NCBI GenBank assembly: GCA_025357175.1
Contig: JANXPS010000042.1
Coordinates: 1-16,185 of the forward strand
Direction: 5' to 3'
Source: Deltaproteobacteria bacterium
Lineage (GTDB): Bacteria > Desulfobacterota > Deferrimicrobia > Deferrimicrobiales > Deferrimicrobiaceae
DNA length: 16,185 nt
The first letter of the stretch is position 1, and each line of letters begins with the position of its first letter. Of this stretch, positions 1 to 6,040 are shown in pieces. The notes beneath the pieces are model-generated. The model was given only the letters and a program-made list of their open reading frames with translations, was not told the DNA's origin and made no database searches. The position numbers and the translations under genes are program-made.

Positions 1-2624
1 CCGCGGCCGTCGGCGCGCTGCGCCCACGGGGTGGTCGGCAGGTTGCCGCCGTAGATCGAGGTGCAGCCCGTGGCGTTGGCGATCATCGCCCGGTCGCCGA
101 ACAGCTGCGACATGAGCTTGAGGTAGGGCGTCTCGCCGCAACCGGCGCAGGCGCCCGAGAACTCGAAGATCGGCCGCGCGAGCTGGCTGCCGCGGAGCGA
201 CCCGAGGTTGAGAAGCGAGGGATCCATGTCGGGGATCGACAGGAAGAAATCGAAGTTGGCCGCCTCGGTGGCGCGCAGCGGCGCCTGGAAGTGCATGTCG
301 AGCGCCTTGTGCTTGGGGTTTTCCTTGTCTTTCGCCGGGCAGTTGTGTGCGCAGGCGCCGCAGCCCGTGCAGTCTTCGGGAGCGATCTGGATCGAGAGTT
401 TCATCCCCTTGGCTTCGGGGATCTTGGCGTCGACCGACTTGAAGGTGGCGGGCGCTCCCTTGAGGGCAGCTGCGGGATAGGCCTTCATCCGGATCGTGGC
501 GTGCGGGCAGACGAAGGAGCAGATGCCGCACTGGATGCAGAGCTGCTCGTCCCACACCGGGATGTCGACCGCGATGTTGCGCTTCTCGTACTGCGAGGTG
601 GCCGTCGGGAAAGTACCGTCCTGCGGCATCTTGGAAACCGGCACCTGGTCGCCGAAGCCGGCGATGATCGTCCCCGTCACCTCTCGCACGAACTTGGGCG
701 CGCTCTTGGAAACGGCCGGCGGCATCTTGATCCTGCTGGTCGCCTTGGCCGGAACCTTGACCTCATAAATGTTCTTCAAGGCCTCGTCGACGGCCGCGTT
801 GTTCATCGCGACGACCTTGTCGCCGGACTTGCCGTAGCTCTTCTTGATCGCGTCCTTGATCTCGCCGATCGCCTGCTTGAGCGGGATGATGTTGGAGATC
901 TTGAAGAAGGCGGTCTGCATGATCACGTTGATGCGGGCGCCGAGGCCGAGTTCTTCGCCCAGCTTGATCGCGTTGATCACGTAGAACTTGAGCTTCTTGT
1001 CGATGATCTGCTTCTGGACCTCGACCGGCATCTTGTCCCACACTTCGTCCTTGCCGTAGGGCGAGCAGAGCAGGAAGGTGCCGCCCGGCTTCGCCTTGCC
1101 GACCATGTCGTACTTCTCGAGGAAGGTGAAGTTGTGGCACGCGATGAAGTCGGCGTGGTCGATGAGGTAGGGCGACGGGATCGGCTTCTTCCCGAAGCGC
1201 AGGTGCGACGTGGTGATCGTGCCCGCCTTCTTGGAGTCGTATACGAAGTAGGCCTGCGCGAAGTTGTTGGTCGCCTCGCCGATGATCTTGATGGAGTTCT
1301 TGTTGGCGCCGACGGTGCCGTCGGAGCCCAGCCCGTAGAACATCGCCTCGTAGGTGCCGGGCGACGGGTTGCGGAAGGACGGGTCGTAGGTCAGGCTGCT
1401 CTTGGTGACGTCCTCGTTGATGCCGACCACGAAGTGGTTCTTCGGCTTGGCGGCCTTGAGGTTGTCGAAGACGGCCTTGGCCATCGCCGGGGTGAACTCC
1501 TTGGAGCCCAGCCCGTAGCGTCCGCCGACGATGACGGGGTAGCCCTTGAAGGTGAACTTGCCGTCGGCCATCGCCTCGCCGATCGCGGTGCGGACGTCGA
1601 GGTAGAGCGGCTCGCCCAGCGATCCCGGCTCTTTCGTGCGGTCGAGGACGGTGATCTTCTTGACCGTCTTGGGCAGCGCCTTGATGAACGCGTCGAGCGG
1701 GAACGGGCGGTAGAGGTGGATCTTGAGGACGCCGACCTTCTCGCCCTTCTTGACCAGATTGGCAACCGTTTCCTGAACCGTGTCGGCGCCGGATCCCATG
1801 ACGACGACCACGCGATCGGCATCCTTGGCGCCCACGTAGTCGACCAGCTTGTACTTGCGGCCGGTAAGCTTTGCGAACTTGGCCATCTCTTTCTCGACGA
1901 TGGCGATGCACTTCGGATAGAACGCGTTGACCGTCTCGCGGCCCTGGAAATAGACGTCGGGGTTCTGGGCGGTGCCGCGCATGACCGGGCGGTCGGGCGT
2001 GAGCGCCCGAAGGCGGTGCGCGTTGACCAGGTCGTCGTCGATCATGGCGCGCATGTCGTCGTAGGTCAGTTCTTCTACCTTCTGCACTTCGTGCGAGGTG
2101 CGGAAGCCGTCGAAAAAGTGAAGGAACGGAAGGCGGGCGCGCAGCGTGGCGGCCTGGGCGATAAGGGCGAAGTCCATGACCTCCTGGACGTTGTTCGAGC
2201 AGAGCATGGCCCAGCCGGTGGAGCGGCACGACATGACGTCGGAGTGGTCGCCGAAGATCGAGAGCGCCTGCGTGGCGATGGCGCGCGCCGCGATGTGGAA
2301 GACCGTGGAGGTCAGTTCGCCGGCGATCTTGTACATATTGGGGATCATCAGCAGGAGGCCCTGGCTGGAGGTGAAGGTCGTGGTCAGAGCGCCCGCCTGC
2401 AGCGCGCCGTGCACGGCGCCGGAGGCGCCTCCCTCGGACTGAAGCTCGGCAACCAGCGGAACGGTTCCCCAGATGTTTTTCTGCCCGGCGGCGCTCTTGA
2501 CGTCGGAAATCTCGCCCATCACCGACGACGGGGTGATCGGATAGATCGCGATGACCTCGTTGATCGCGTGGGCCACGTGGGCAGCGGCGGTGTTGCCGTC
2601 GATCGTAACCATCTTTCTGCTCAT
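1..2624 (-). CDS. nifJ: Pyruvate:ferredoxin (flavodoxin) oxidoreductase, 3' end cut by window edge
   Basis: Converts pyruvate and CoA to acetyl-CoA and CO2, passing electrons to ferredoxin or flavodoxin in the cytoplasm; in some anaerobes it also runs in the carboxylating direction. The frame is open for 874 codons and leaves the window, so roughly 300 residues of a usual ~1170-1230 are missing. The N-terminus has the pyrimidine-binding motif AIYPITPSSVMGE near residue 30. Two ferredoxin-type [4Fe-4S] motifs follow, C696/C699/C702/C706 and C752/C755/C758/C762. The TPP-domain cluster cysteines C826 and C829 (in SGACAGCGETPY) and C854 (in NATGCTSIYGG) are present; the fourth expected ligand lies outside the window. 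The ATG at 2624 is preceded by a strong Shine-Dalgarno. It begins 25 bases after recR with no visible promoter or terminator between, so co-transcription is likely. Family assignment is secure; the electron acceptor is not determined. Confidence 0.97.
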   Translation of the reverse strand, partial: MSRKMVTIDGNTAAAHVAHAINEVIAIYPITPSSVMGEISDVKSAAGQKNIWGTVPLVAELQSEGGASGAVHGALQAGALTTTFTSSQGLLLMIPNMYKIAGELTSTVFHIAARAIATQALSIFGDHSDVMSCRSTGWAMLCSNNVQEVMDFALIAQAATLRARLPFLHFFDGFRTSHEVQKVEELTYDDMRAMIDDDLVNAHRLRALTPDRPVMRGTAQNPDVYFQGRETVNAFYPKCIAIVEKEMAKFAKLTGRKYKLVDYVGAKDADRVVVVMGSGADTVQETVANLVKKGEKVGVLKIHLYRPFPLDAFIKALPKTVKKITVLDRTKEPGSLGEPLYLDVRTAIGEAMADGKFTFKGYPVIVGGRYGLGSKEFTPAMAKAVFDNLKAAKPKNHFVVGINEDVTKSSLTYDPSFRNPSPGTYEAMFYGLGSDGTVGANKNSIKIIGEATNNFAQAYFVYDSKKAGTITTSHLRFGKKPIPSPYLIDHADFIACHNFTFLEKYDMVGKAKPGGTFLLCSPYGKDEVWDKMPVEVQKQIIDKKLKFYVINAIKLGEELGLGARINVIMQTAFFKISNIIPLKQAIGEIKDAIKKSYGKSGDKVVAMNNAAVDEALKNIYEVKVPAKATSRIKMPPAVSKSAPKFVREVTGTIIAGFGDQVPVSKMPQDGTFPTATSQYEKRNIAVDIPVWDEQLCIQCGICSFVCPHATIRMKAYPAAALKGAPATFKSVDAKIPEAKGMKLSIQIAPEDCTGCGACAHNCPAKDKENPKHKALDMHFQAPLRATEAANFDFFLSIPDMDPSLLNLGSLRGSQLARPIFEFSGACAGCGETPYLKLMSQLFGDRAMIANATGCTSIYGGNLPTTPWAQRADGR

Positions 2625-2630
2625 GTCTGA

Positions 2631-2640
2631 CCTCTCCTCC
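2631..2640 (-). promoter_or_regulatory. Strong ribosome binding site of nifJ
   Basis: On the minus strand this reads GGAGGAGAGG, six bases before the ATG at 2624. It fixes the nifJ start and is much stronger than the site in front of recR, so nifJ could be translated at a higher rate from a shared message. Confidence 0.8.
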
Positions 2641-2649
2641 AAGTTGCTG

Positions 2650-3252
2650 TTATCGTGAAAATTCGCGTCGACCCTTGATTGCGCGCCCGACGGTGACCTC
2701 GTCGGTGTATTCGAGATCGGACCCGACAGGCATGCCGTAGGCGATCCGGCTTACTGAAACAGGAAGATCCTTTAGCGCCGCCCCGAGGTAGGACGCGGTC
2801 GCCTCGCCCTCGGACGTCAGGTTGGTCGCCAGGATGACCTCGGCGATACCCCCTTTTGCGATCCGGTCGAGCAGTTCCTGGATGTGCAGATGCTCGGGCA
2901 TCACCCCGTCGATCGGGGAGATCGCCCCGCCTAAAACATGGTATCGACCCTGGTAGGCGCCGCTTTTTTCGATCGGGATTACGTCGGTCGGCCCTTCGAC
3001 AACGCAAATCAGGTCGTTTCGGCGGTTGGTGTCGGTGCAGAGCGTGCACGGGTCTTCATCCGCTATGTTGAAACAACGCGAGCATCTTATCACAGCGGTT
3101 GAAAGTGACGCAATAGCTTCGCCCATGTCCCGGGTGAACGAGGCGGGCATGCGAAGGAGAAACAGGGCAAGGCGTGTGGCGGTCTTTTCGCCGATGCCGG
3201 GCAGGCGGGACAGGAGGGTGATCAGGCGACGCAGCGGCTTGGGATAGCTCAT
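2650..3252 (-). CDS. recR: Recombination mediator protein RecR
   Basis: RecR works with RecO (and RecF) to load RecA on single-stranded gaps during recombinational repair. The 200-residue length is normal for the family. An N-terminal helix-hairpin-helix (LSRLPGIGEKTATRLALFLL, residues 14-33) is followed by a four-cysteine zinc finger (C57, C60, C69, C72) and a Toprim domain from about residue 80 to 175, with VVEGPTD carrying the acidic E86 and D90. The ATG at 3252 has only a weak upstream GGA, and it starts 22 bases after the ybaB stop, so it is probably translated as part of the dnaX-ybaB-recR message. The dnaX-ybaB-recR order is conserved across many bacteria and supports the call. Confidence 0.97.
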   Translation of the reverse strand: MSYPKPLRRLITLLSRLPGIGEKTATRLALFLLRMPASFTRDMGEAIASLSTAVIRCSRCFNIADEDPCTLCTDTNRRNDLICVVEGPTDVIPIEKSGAYQGRYHVLGGAISPIDGVMPEHLHIQELLDRIAKGGIAEVILATNLTSEGEATASYLGAALKDLPVSVSRIAYGMPVGSDLEYTDEVTVGRAIKGRREFSR

Positions 3253-3274
3253 TTTATTCCGGGGGACCCGGCTC

Positions 3275-3583
3275 TTACGGGAACATGCCCGGCGGAAGAA
3301 TCCCCCCGGTCGCCTTGGCCATTTCGGCTGCGATCAGTTCCCGGCATCGTGCCAGCGCCTCGTTGACGCCCGCCCGCACAAGGTCCTGGAGCAGGACGAC
3401 TTCGTCCCCGGCGATTTCCTTTTCGATGCGGACAGACAGGATTTCCATATTTCCGCTTGCGACGACCGTCACCATGCCTCCGCCGACGGAGGCCTCGACC
3501 GTCCGGGAAGCGAGCTCTTTCTGGACTTCCGCCATCCGTTCGCGCATCTGGCCTGCCTGCTTGATCATGTCCTGTAGATTCAT
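3275..3583 (-). CDS. ybaB: YbaB/EbfC family nucleoid-associated protein
   Basis: A small DNA-binding protein of the YbaB/EbfC family, whose members form dimers and coat or bend DNA; its link to recombination is inferred mainly from constant linkage with dnaX and recR. The product has 102 residues, the usual size. Visible family features are an N-terminal amphipathic helix (about residues 3-25), the central GGGMVTVVASG strand, the segment LLQDLVRAGVNEAL, and the ending GGILPPGMFP typical of the family. Its ATG overlaps the dnaX stop as ATGA (3580-3583), which points to translational coupling. Confidence in the family is high; its exact cellular role is not settled. Confidence 0.95.
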   Translation of the reverse strand: MNLQDMIKQAGQMRERMAEVQKELASRTVEASVGGGMVTVVASGNMEILSVRIEKEIAGDEVVLLQDLVRAGVNEALARCRELIAAEMAKATGGILPPGMFP

Positions 3584-5334
3584 TCCTCTTCGCTCTCCCC
3601 GTCGACTTCACCGGCGATCGATTCTTCGTTTTCCGCCCCGGGGACGACGGATGCCGTCAGGGGCAACCCGATTTCCTTCGGGCTCAACGGCTTCACTTCG
3701 ATGATGTTGCCGTCGAACTCGCGCAGGTATTCCTGGACCCCGGGGTCTTCGAATGCCTGCTGCTCGAGTTTCCTGCCGTCCGGAACAATCGGTTGCTCTA
3801 ACGGTTCAGCGTTTTTTTTTTCAGCGCCGGACGTGAAGCGAACGCCAAGTTTCTCTCCGGCGACTTCCTCGACCGCCTTTTCGAGCAGCGCCAGCTTGTC
3901 GGGGTCGCGAACCAGGGAAACGAGCGCCTCGGGCCCCTCGATCAGCATCTCGTCGCCCTCGCGGTGGCCTTTGAGCGAGTTGAGAAGGCCGACGAGGACG
4001 ACTTTTTTATGCCCTTCGAGGTTGCGCTTGACCCCTTCCCAGAGGTCGCCCGATTTGCCTGCGGGCGCTTTCGAGGCCGCGGGAACGGGTGCGGACGGCT
4101 GAACGGGCCGCGGGCCGGACGTCGTCGTGGCGGAAACCGGCGAGGACGGCCCCTGAACGGACTGCGCCGATGCGGGCGCACTCTCGCGGACCGGCCGGGG
4201 CGAGGCGGCGGCGCGCTCTCCGCCTCCGATGTTCTCGGCGAGAAGCAACGCGGGGGCGTTTACAAGCCTGAGCAGCATCAGCTCGAACCCCAGCCGCGGA
4301 AACTCGGTGGCCACCACGTCTTTTTCCGAGCGGAATGCGATTTCGAGCAGGAACATCCACTCTTCACGGGAGCGCAGTTGCACCAGCGACTTCATTTGGG
4401 AAAGCGACGAGGGCGCGTGGCGCGACAGCAACGTCTCCTGCCCCGTGAACGCCAGCACCGCGACGTCCCGCAGAACGTCGATCAGCGAAAGGTAAAGGAA
4501 CTTGAGGTCGGCGCCGCGCGACTGGAGCTGGGCGAACTTCCCGAGGGCGCTCTCGGCCCCGTCGGCCACGAACCCGTGCACGAGGTCGATCGCCGCGTCG
4601 ACGCCCACCAGCCCGAGAATCTCCTCGACCAGCGCCGACGTGATGGTCCCGCTTCCGGAAACGGCCGCCTGCTCGAAGATCGACTGGCCGTCGCGCATCG
4701 AGCCGAACGCGTACCGCGCCAGCAGGCGGAGCGCGTCCTCTTCGCAAACGATCTTCTCGGTTTCCGCCATGAGCTTGAAGCGGTCGAGGATCTCCTCTTC
4801 GGTCAGCATCCGGAAATCGAAGCGCTGGACGCGGGACAGGATCGTGTCGGGCAGCTTGTTGGGCTCGGTCGTTGCGAAGATGAAGACGACGTGGGGGGGC
4901 GGCTCTTCGAGAATCTTGAGCAGCGCGTTGAACGCCTGCTTCGAGAGCATGTGGACTTCGTCGATGATGAAGATCTTGTAGCGCATGTGCGCCGGGGCGT
5001 ACGCGGCGTTTTCGCGCAGCTGGCGGACGTCGTCGATCCCGTTGTTGGAAGCGCCGTCGATTTCCTGGACGTCGGTGGCGGAGCCCTGCTCGACCGCCAT
5101 GCATGCGGGGCAGACGAGGCAGGGGGTGGCGGTCGGGCCGTTCACGCAGTTGAGCGCGCGTGAGAGGATGCGGGCGAAAGTGGTCTTGCCGACGCCGCGG
5201 GTGCCCGAGAAAAGATAGGCGTGGTGGATCTTGCCGAGCGAGATCGCGTTGGCAAGCGCCCGCGTGACGTGACCCTGTCCGACGATCTCGTCGAACGTCC
5301 TGGGGCGCCACTTTCTGGAGAGCGCCTCGTACAC
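3580..5334 (-). CDS. dnaX: DNA polymerase III subunits gamma and tau
   Basis: Motor subunit of the clamp loader, which opens the beta clamp with ATP and organises the replicase. The 584-residue product starts at a GTG giving MYEALSRKWRPRTFDEIVGQ, aligned with the usual DnaX N-terminus. Walker A is GTRGVGKTT (44-52); the zinc cysteines are C63, C72, C75 and C78; Walker B is IIDE (123-126); sensor 1 lies at ATTEPN (154-159), and the arginine-finger motif SRVQR is at 167-171. A proline/alanine/serine-rich linker spans about residues 375-430, followed by a tau-type C-terminal domain. An open frame continues upstream to 5595 but runs through the SRP RNA, and a Shine-Dalgarno GAGGT sits seven bases before the GTG, so the longer form is rejected. 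Codons 505-508 contain a run of ten A, a possible slippage site for a short gamma-like form. Confidence 0.96.
   Translation of the reverse strand: MYEALSRKWRPRTFDEIVGQGHVTRALANAISLGKIHHAYLFSGTRGVGKTTFARILSRALNCVNGPTATPCLVCPACMAVEQGSATDVQEIDGASNNGIDDVRQLRENAAYAPAHMRYKIFIIDEVHMLSKQAFNALLKILEEPPPHVVFIFATTEPNKLPDTILSRVQRFDFRMLTEEEILDRFKLMAETEKIVCEEDALRLLARYAFGSMRDGQSIFEQAAVSGSGTITSALVEEILGLVGVDAAIDLVHGFVADGAESALGKFAQLQSRGADLKFLYLSLIDVLRDVAVLAFTGQETLLSRHAPSSLSQMKSLVQLRSREEWMFLLEIAFRSEKDVVATEFPRLGFELMLLRLVNAPALLLAENIGGGERAAASPRPVRESAPASAQSVQGPSSPVSATTTSGPRPVQPSAPVPAASKAPAGKSGDLWEGVKRNLEGHKKVVLVGLLNSLKGHREGDEMLIEGPEALVSLVRDPDKLALLEKAVEEVAGEKLGVRFTSGAEKKNAEPLEQPIVPDGRKLEQQAFEDPGVQEYLREFDGNIIEVKPLSPKEIGLPLTASVVPGAENEESIAGEVDGESEEE
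3812..3821 (-). other. A10 slippery tract inside dnaX
   Basis: Ten consecutive A on the coding strand, within codons GAA AAA AAA AAC (E505-N508). One extra A in the message, or a -1 ribosomal slip, gives E-K-K-K-R then TGA (509 residues). One A fewer gives E-K-K-T-L-N-R then TAG (511 residues). Both alternative frames therefore end at once. The tract is directly visible; its use for making a second dnaX product is inferred from known cases in Thermus thermophilus (transcriptional slippage at A9) and Escherichia coli (ribosomal frameshift at A AAA AAG). Confidence 0.6.
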
Positions 5335-5340
5335 GGCGGT

Positions 5341-5346
5341 TACCTC
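5341..5346 (-). promoter_or_regulatory. Ribosome binding site deciding the GTG start of dnaX
   Basis: Minus-strand GAGGTA, with its GAGGT core seven bases before the GTG at 5334. It supports the short N-terminus MYEALSRKWRP and rules against the 87 extra residues that would overlap the SRP RNA. Confidence 0.75.
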
Positions 5347-5450
5347 GCGGTTGGTGAGTTGCCCGCCCGCGGACCGGCCCGGATTTCGAGGCAGGATCCG
5401 CCGCAGCAGCAGAAGCCTGGCGAAAAATGCGGGCGGGTCCGCGGGGGTCC

Positions 5451-5559
5451 GCCGGCGACCAGGGAGACCTCCGGCACACGGGGTAGAGCGACTGCCGTTG
5501 CTTCCTTCCGGACCTGGCGGAGTTCGTCGCCTCCCGTTGCGGAGGGCCTGGCCGCCGGC
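5451..5559 (-). ncRNA. ffs: Small bacterial signal recognition particle RNA (4.5S type)
   Basis: RNA core of the signal recognition particle, which binds Ffh and delivers nascent membrane proteins to the Sec translocon. The hallmark domain IV sequence GGTCCGGAAGGAAGCA reads on the minus strand at 5514-5499, including the GGAA tetraloop that contacts the receptor FtsY. The ends pair into a long stem: the 5' segment GCCGGCGGCCAGG pairs with CCTGGTCGCCGGC at the 3' side through one G-U. This gives a hairpin of about 109 bases without an Alu domain, as in most Gram-negative bacteria. Flanking bases extend the helix, with two mismatches, to 5439-5571, so the precursor may be longer. A short T run (5427-5423) just beyond may mark the 3' end. 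Location upstream of dnaX is common. Confidence 0.93.
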
Positions 5560-5649
5560 GCACCCTCGCGGGGTGGACGGTGGAGGAGCTGTCAAGACCT
5601 CAAGTCAGAAACTCGAACCAGAACCACAATTTCAAAACCGGCGCCCGGG

Positions 5650-5739
5650 GGTGGGATTCCTCTCCGTTCTTCGGCATCCTGCCTCAGTCCTCCGAGCCGC
5701 CTCGACTCACTTCCGGCACCACGAGCTTCGAATCCCACC
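5650..5739. repeat. tRNA-derived structured repeat, copy 2 (90 bp)
   Basis: Bounded on the plus strand by GGTGGGATTC (5650-5659) and its exact inverse GAATCCCACC (5730-5739), so the unit can close on a 10-bp stem. The arms equal the T-arm/acceptor portion of the adjacent tRNA-Ser. Inside, after CTCTCC, is a small hairpin GGCA-TCC-TGCC at 5673-5683. The first ~38 bases align with the start of the second unit at 5746 at roughly 70 percent by eye. Confidence 0.6.
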
Positions 5740-5745
5740 GCTGAA

Positions 5746-5874
5746 GGTGGGATTCCCCTCCAACCCGCGACATCCTGTCTCGGGTTTCCGGGCCGGTCAG
5801 CCCGCCTGCCGCGCGCATCCCTGCGCGCTGATCTTCGCTAATCGCTCAGCGGCGGGCTTCCTTCGAATCCCACC
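5746..5874. repeat. tRNA-derived structured repeat, copy 1 (129 bp)
   Basis: Begins GGTGGGATTC (5746-5755) and ends GAATCCCACC (5865-5874), the same inverted arms as the 90-bp unit; the two units are separated by the six bases GCTGAA. Inside are a hairpin ACCCG-c-GACA-TCC-TGTC-t-CGGGT (5764-5785) and a larger branched foldback closed by AGCCCGCC/GGCGGGCT (5799-5806 with 5851-5858). The adjoining arms of the two units (5730-5755) also form a perfect 10-bp hairpin with a six-base loop. Confidence 0.6.
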
Positions 5875-5918
5875 CCCTCCGCTGAGGAAGTTATCTGGCG
5901 GAGGGGGTGGGATTCGAA
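5862..5918. repeat. 21-bp perfect inverted repeat covering the tRNA-Ser 3' end
   Basis: The arm at 5862-5882 is the exact reverse complement of 5898-5918, with 15 bases between. The right arm is the 3' part of tRNA-Ser (discriminator base, acceptor strand and part of the T-arm). In the minus-strand transcript the sequence just after the CCA end could therefore pair with the tRNA 3' end. No T run follows, so it does not look like a standard intrinsic terminator. Confidence 0.85.
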
Positions 5919-5984
5919 CCCACGTGGAGTTGCCCCCAAATCGATTTCGAGTCGATCCCGTTACGGCCACTTCGGTACCCCTCC
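5896..5984 (-). tRNA. tRNA-Ser, anticodon CGA
   Basis: An 89-base class II tRNA with encoded CCA (5898-5896). The acceptor stem is GGAGGGG at the 5' end (5984-5978) paired with CCCCTCC (5906-5900), with discriminator G. The anticodon arm is ATCGA-CTCGAAA-TCGAT, giving anticodon CGA, which reads the serine codon UCG. A long variable arm (around TTGGGGGCAACTCCACG) is typical of tRNA-Ser, and the T-loop TTCGAATC is canonical. A consensus-like promoter lies directly upstream. The 3' end is copied in inverted form just downstream. Confidence 0.97.
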
Positions 5985-5997
5985 GCACGAACCCGCA

Positions 5998-6027
5998 ATT
6001 ATACTCGAAAGGAACGCCGAATCACAA
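5998..6027 (-). promoter_or_regulatory. Sigma70-type promoter of tRNA-Ser
   Basis: On the minus strand: -35 TTGTGA (6027-6022), an 18-base spacer, then a perfect -10 TATAAT (6003-5998). Initiation would fall near 5991, about seven bases before the mature tRNA 5' end. It lies just after the DUF3047 gene and probably starts the transcript that could continue through the repeats into the SRP RNA. Confidence 0.7.
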
Positions 6028-6040
6028 CACCGAACCCCGC

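Larger units (their letters stand above)
5574..5895. other. Non-coding interval between SRP RNA and tRNA-Ser
   Basis: About 320 bases with no credible gene. The part nearest the SRP RNA (5574-5649) shows nothing I can assign beyond an isolated TTGACA on the minus strand without a matching -10 box. The rest (5650-5895) is filled by two tandem structured repeats and the left arm of a 21-base-pair inverted repeat, all related to the 3' end of the neighbouring tRNA-Ser. Long open frames crossing this interval are translations of RNA genes and repeats. Confidence 0.7.

Noticed and set aside
291..2630. Plus-strand open frame of 779 codons opposite nifJ
   Set aside because: It mirrors nifJ codons in GC-rich DNA, its translation is Asp/Arg/Val/Leu-rich with no recognisable domain, and nifJ on the other strand carries all expected motifs.
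5335..5595. N-terminal extension of dnaX
   Set aside because: It would translate through the SRP RNA; homology and a Shine-Dalgarno place the start at the GTG at 5334.
5590..5595. TTGACA on the minus strand as a promoter of the SRP RNA
   Set aside because: There is no -10-like sequence 16-18 bases downstream (CCCGCG region), and it would start inside the RNA helix.
5862..5918. Intrinsic terminator of tRNA-Ser
   Set aside because: The stem is strong but includes mature tRNA bases and is not followed by a T run.
5650..5918. Attachment site of an integrative element at tRNA-Ser, or a CRISPR array
   Set aside because: Copies are short, partly inverted and close together with no integrase nearby; spacing and unit structure do not fit direct repeats with unique spacers.
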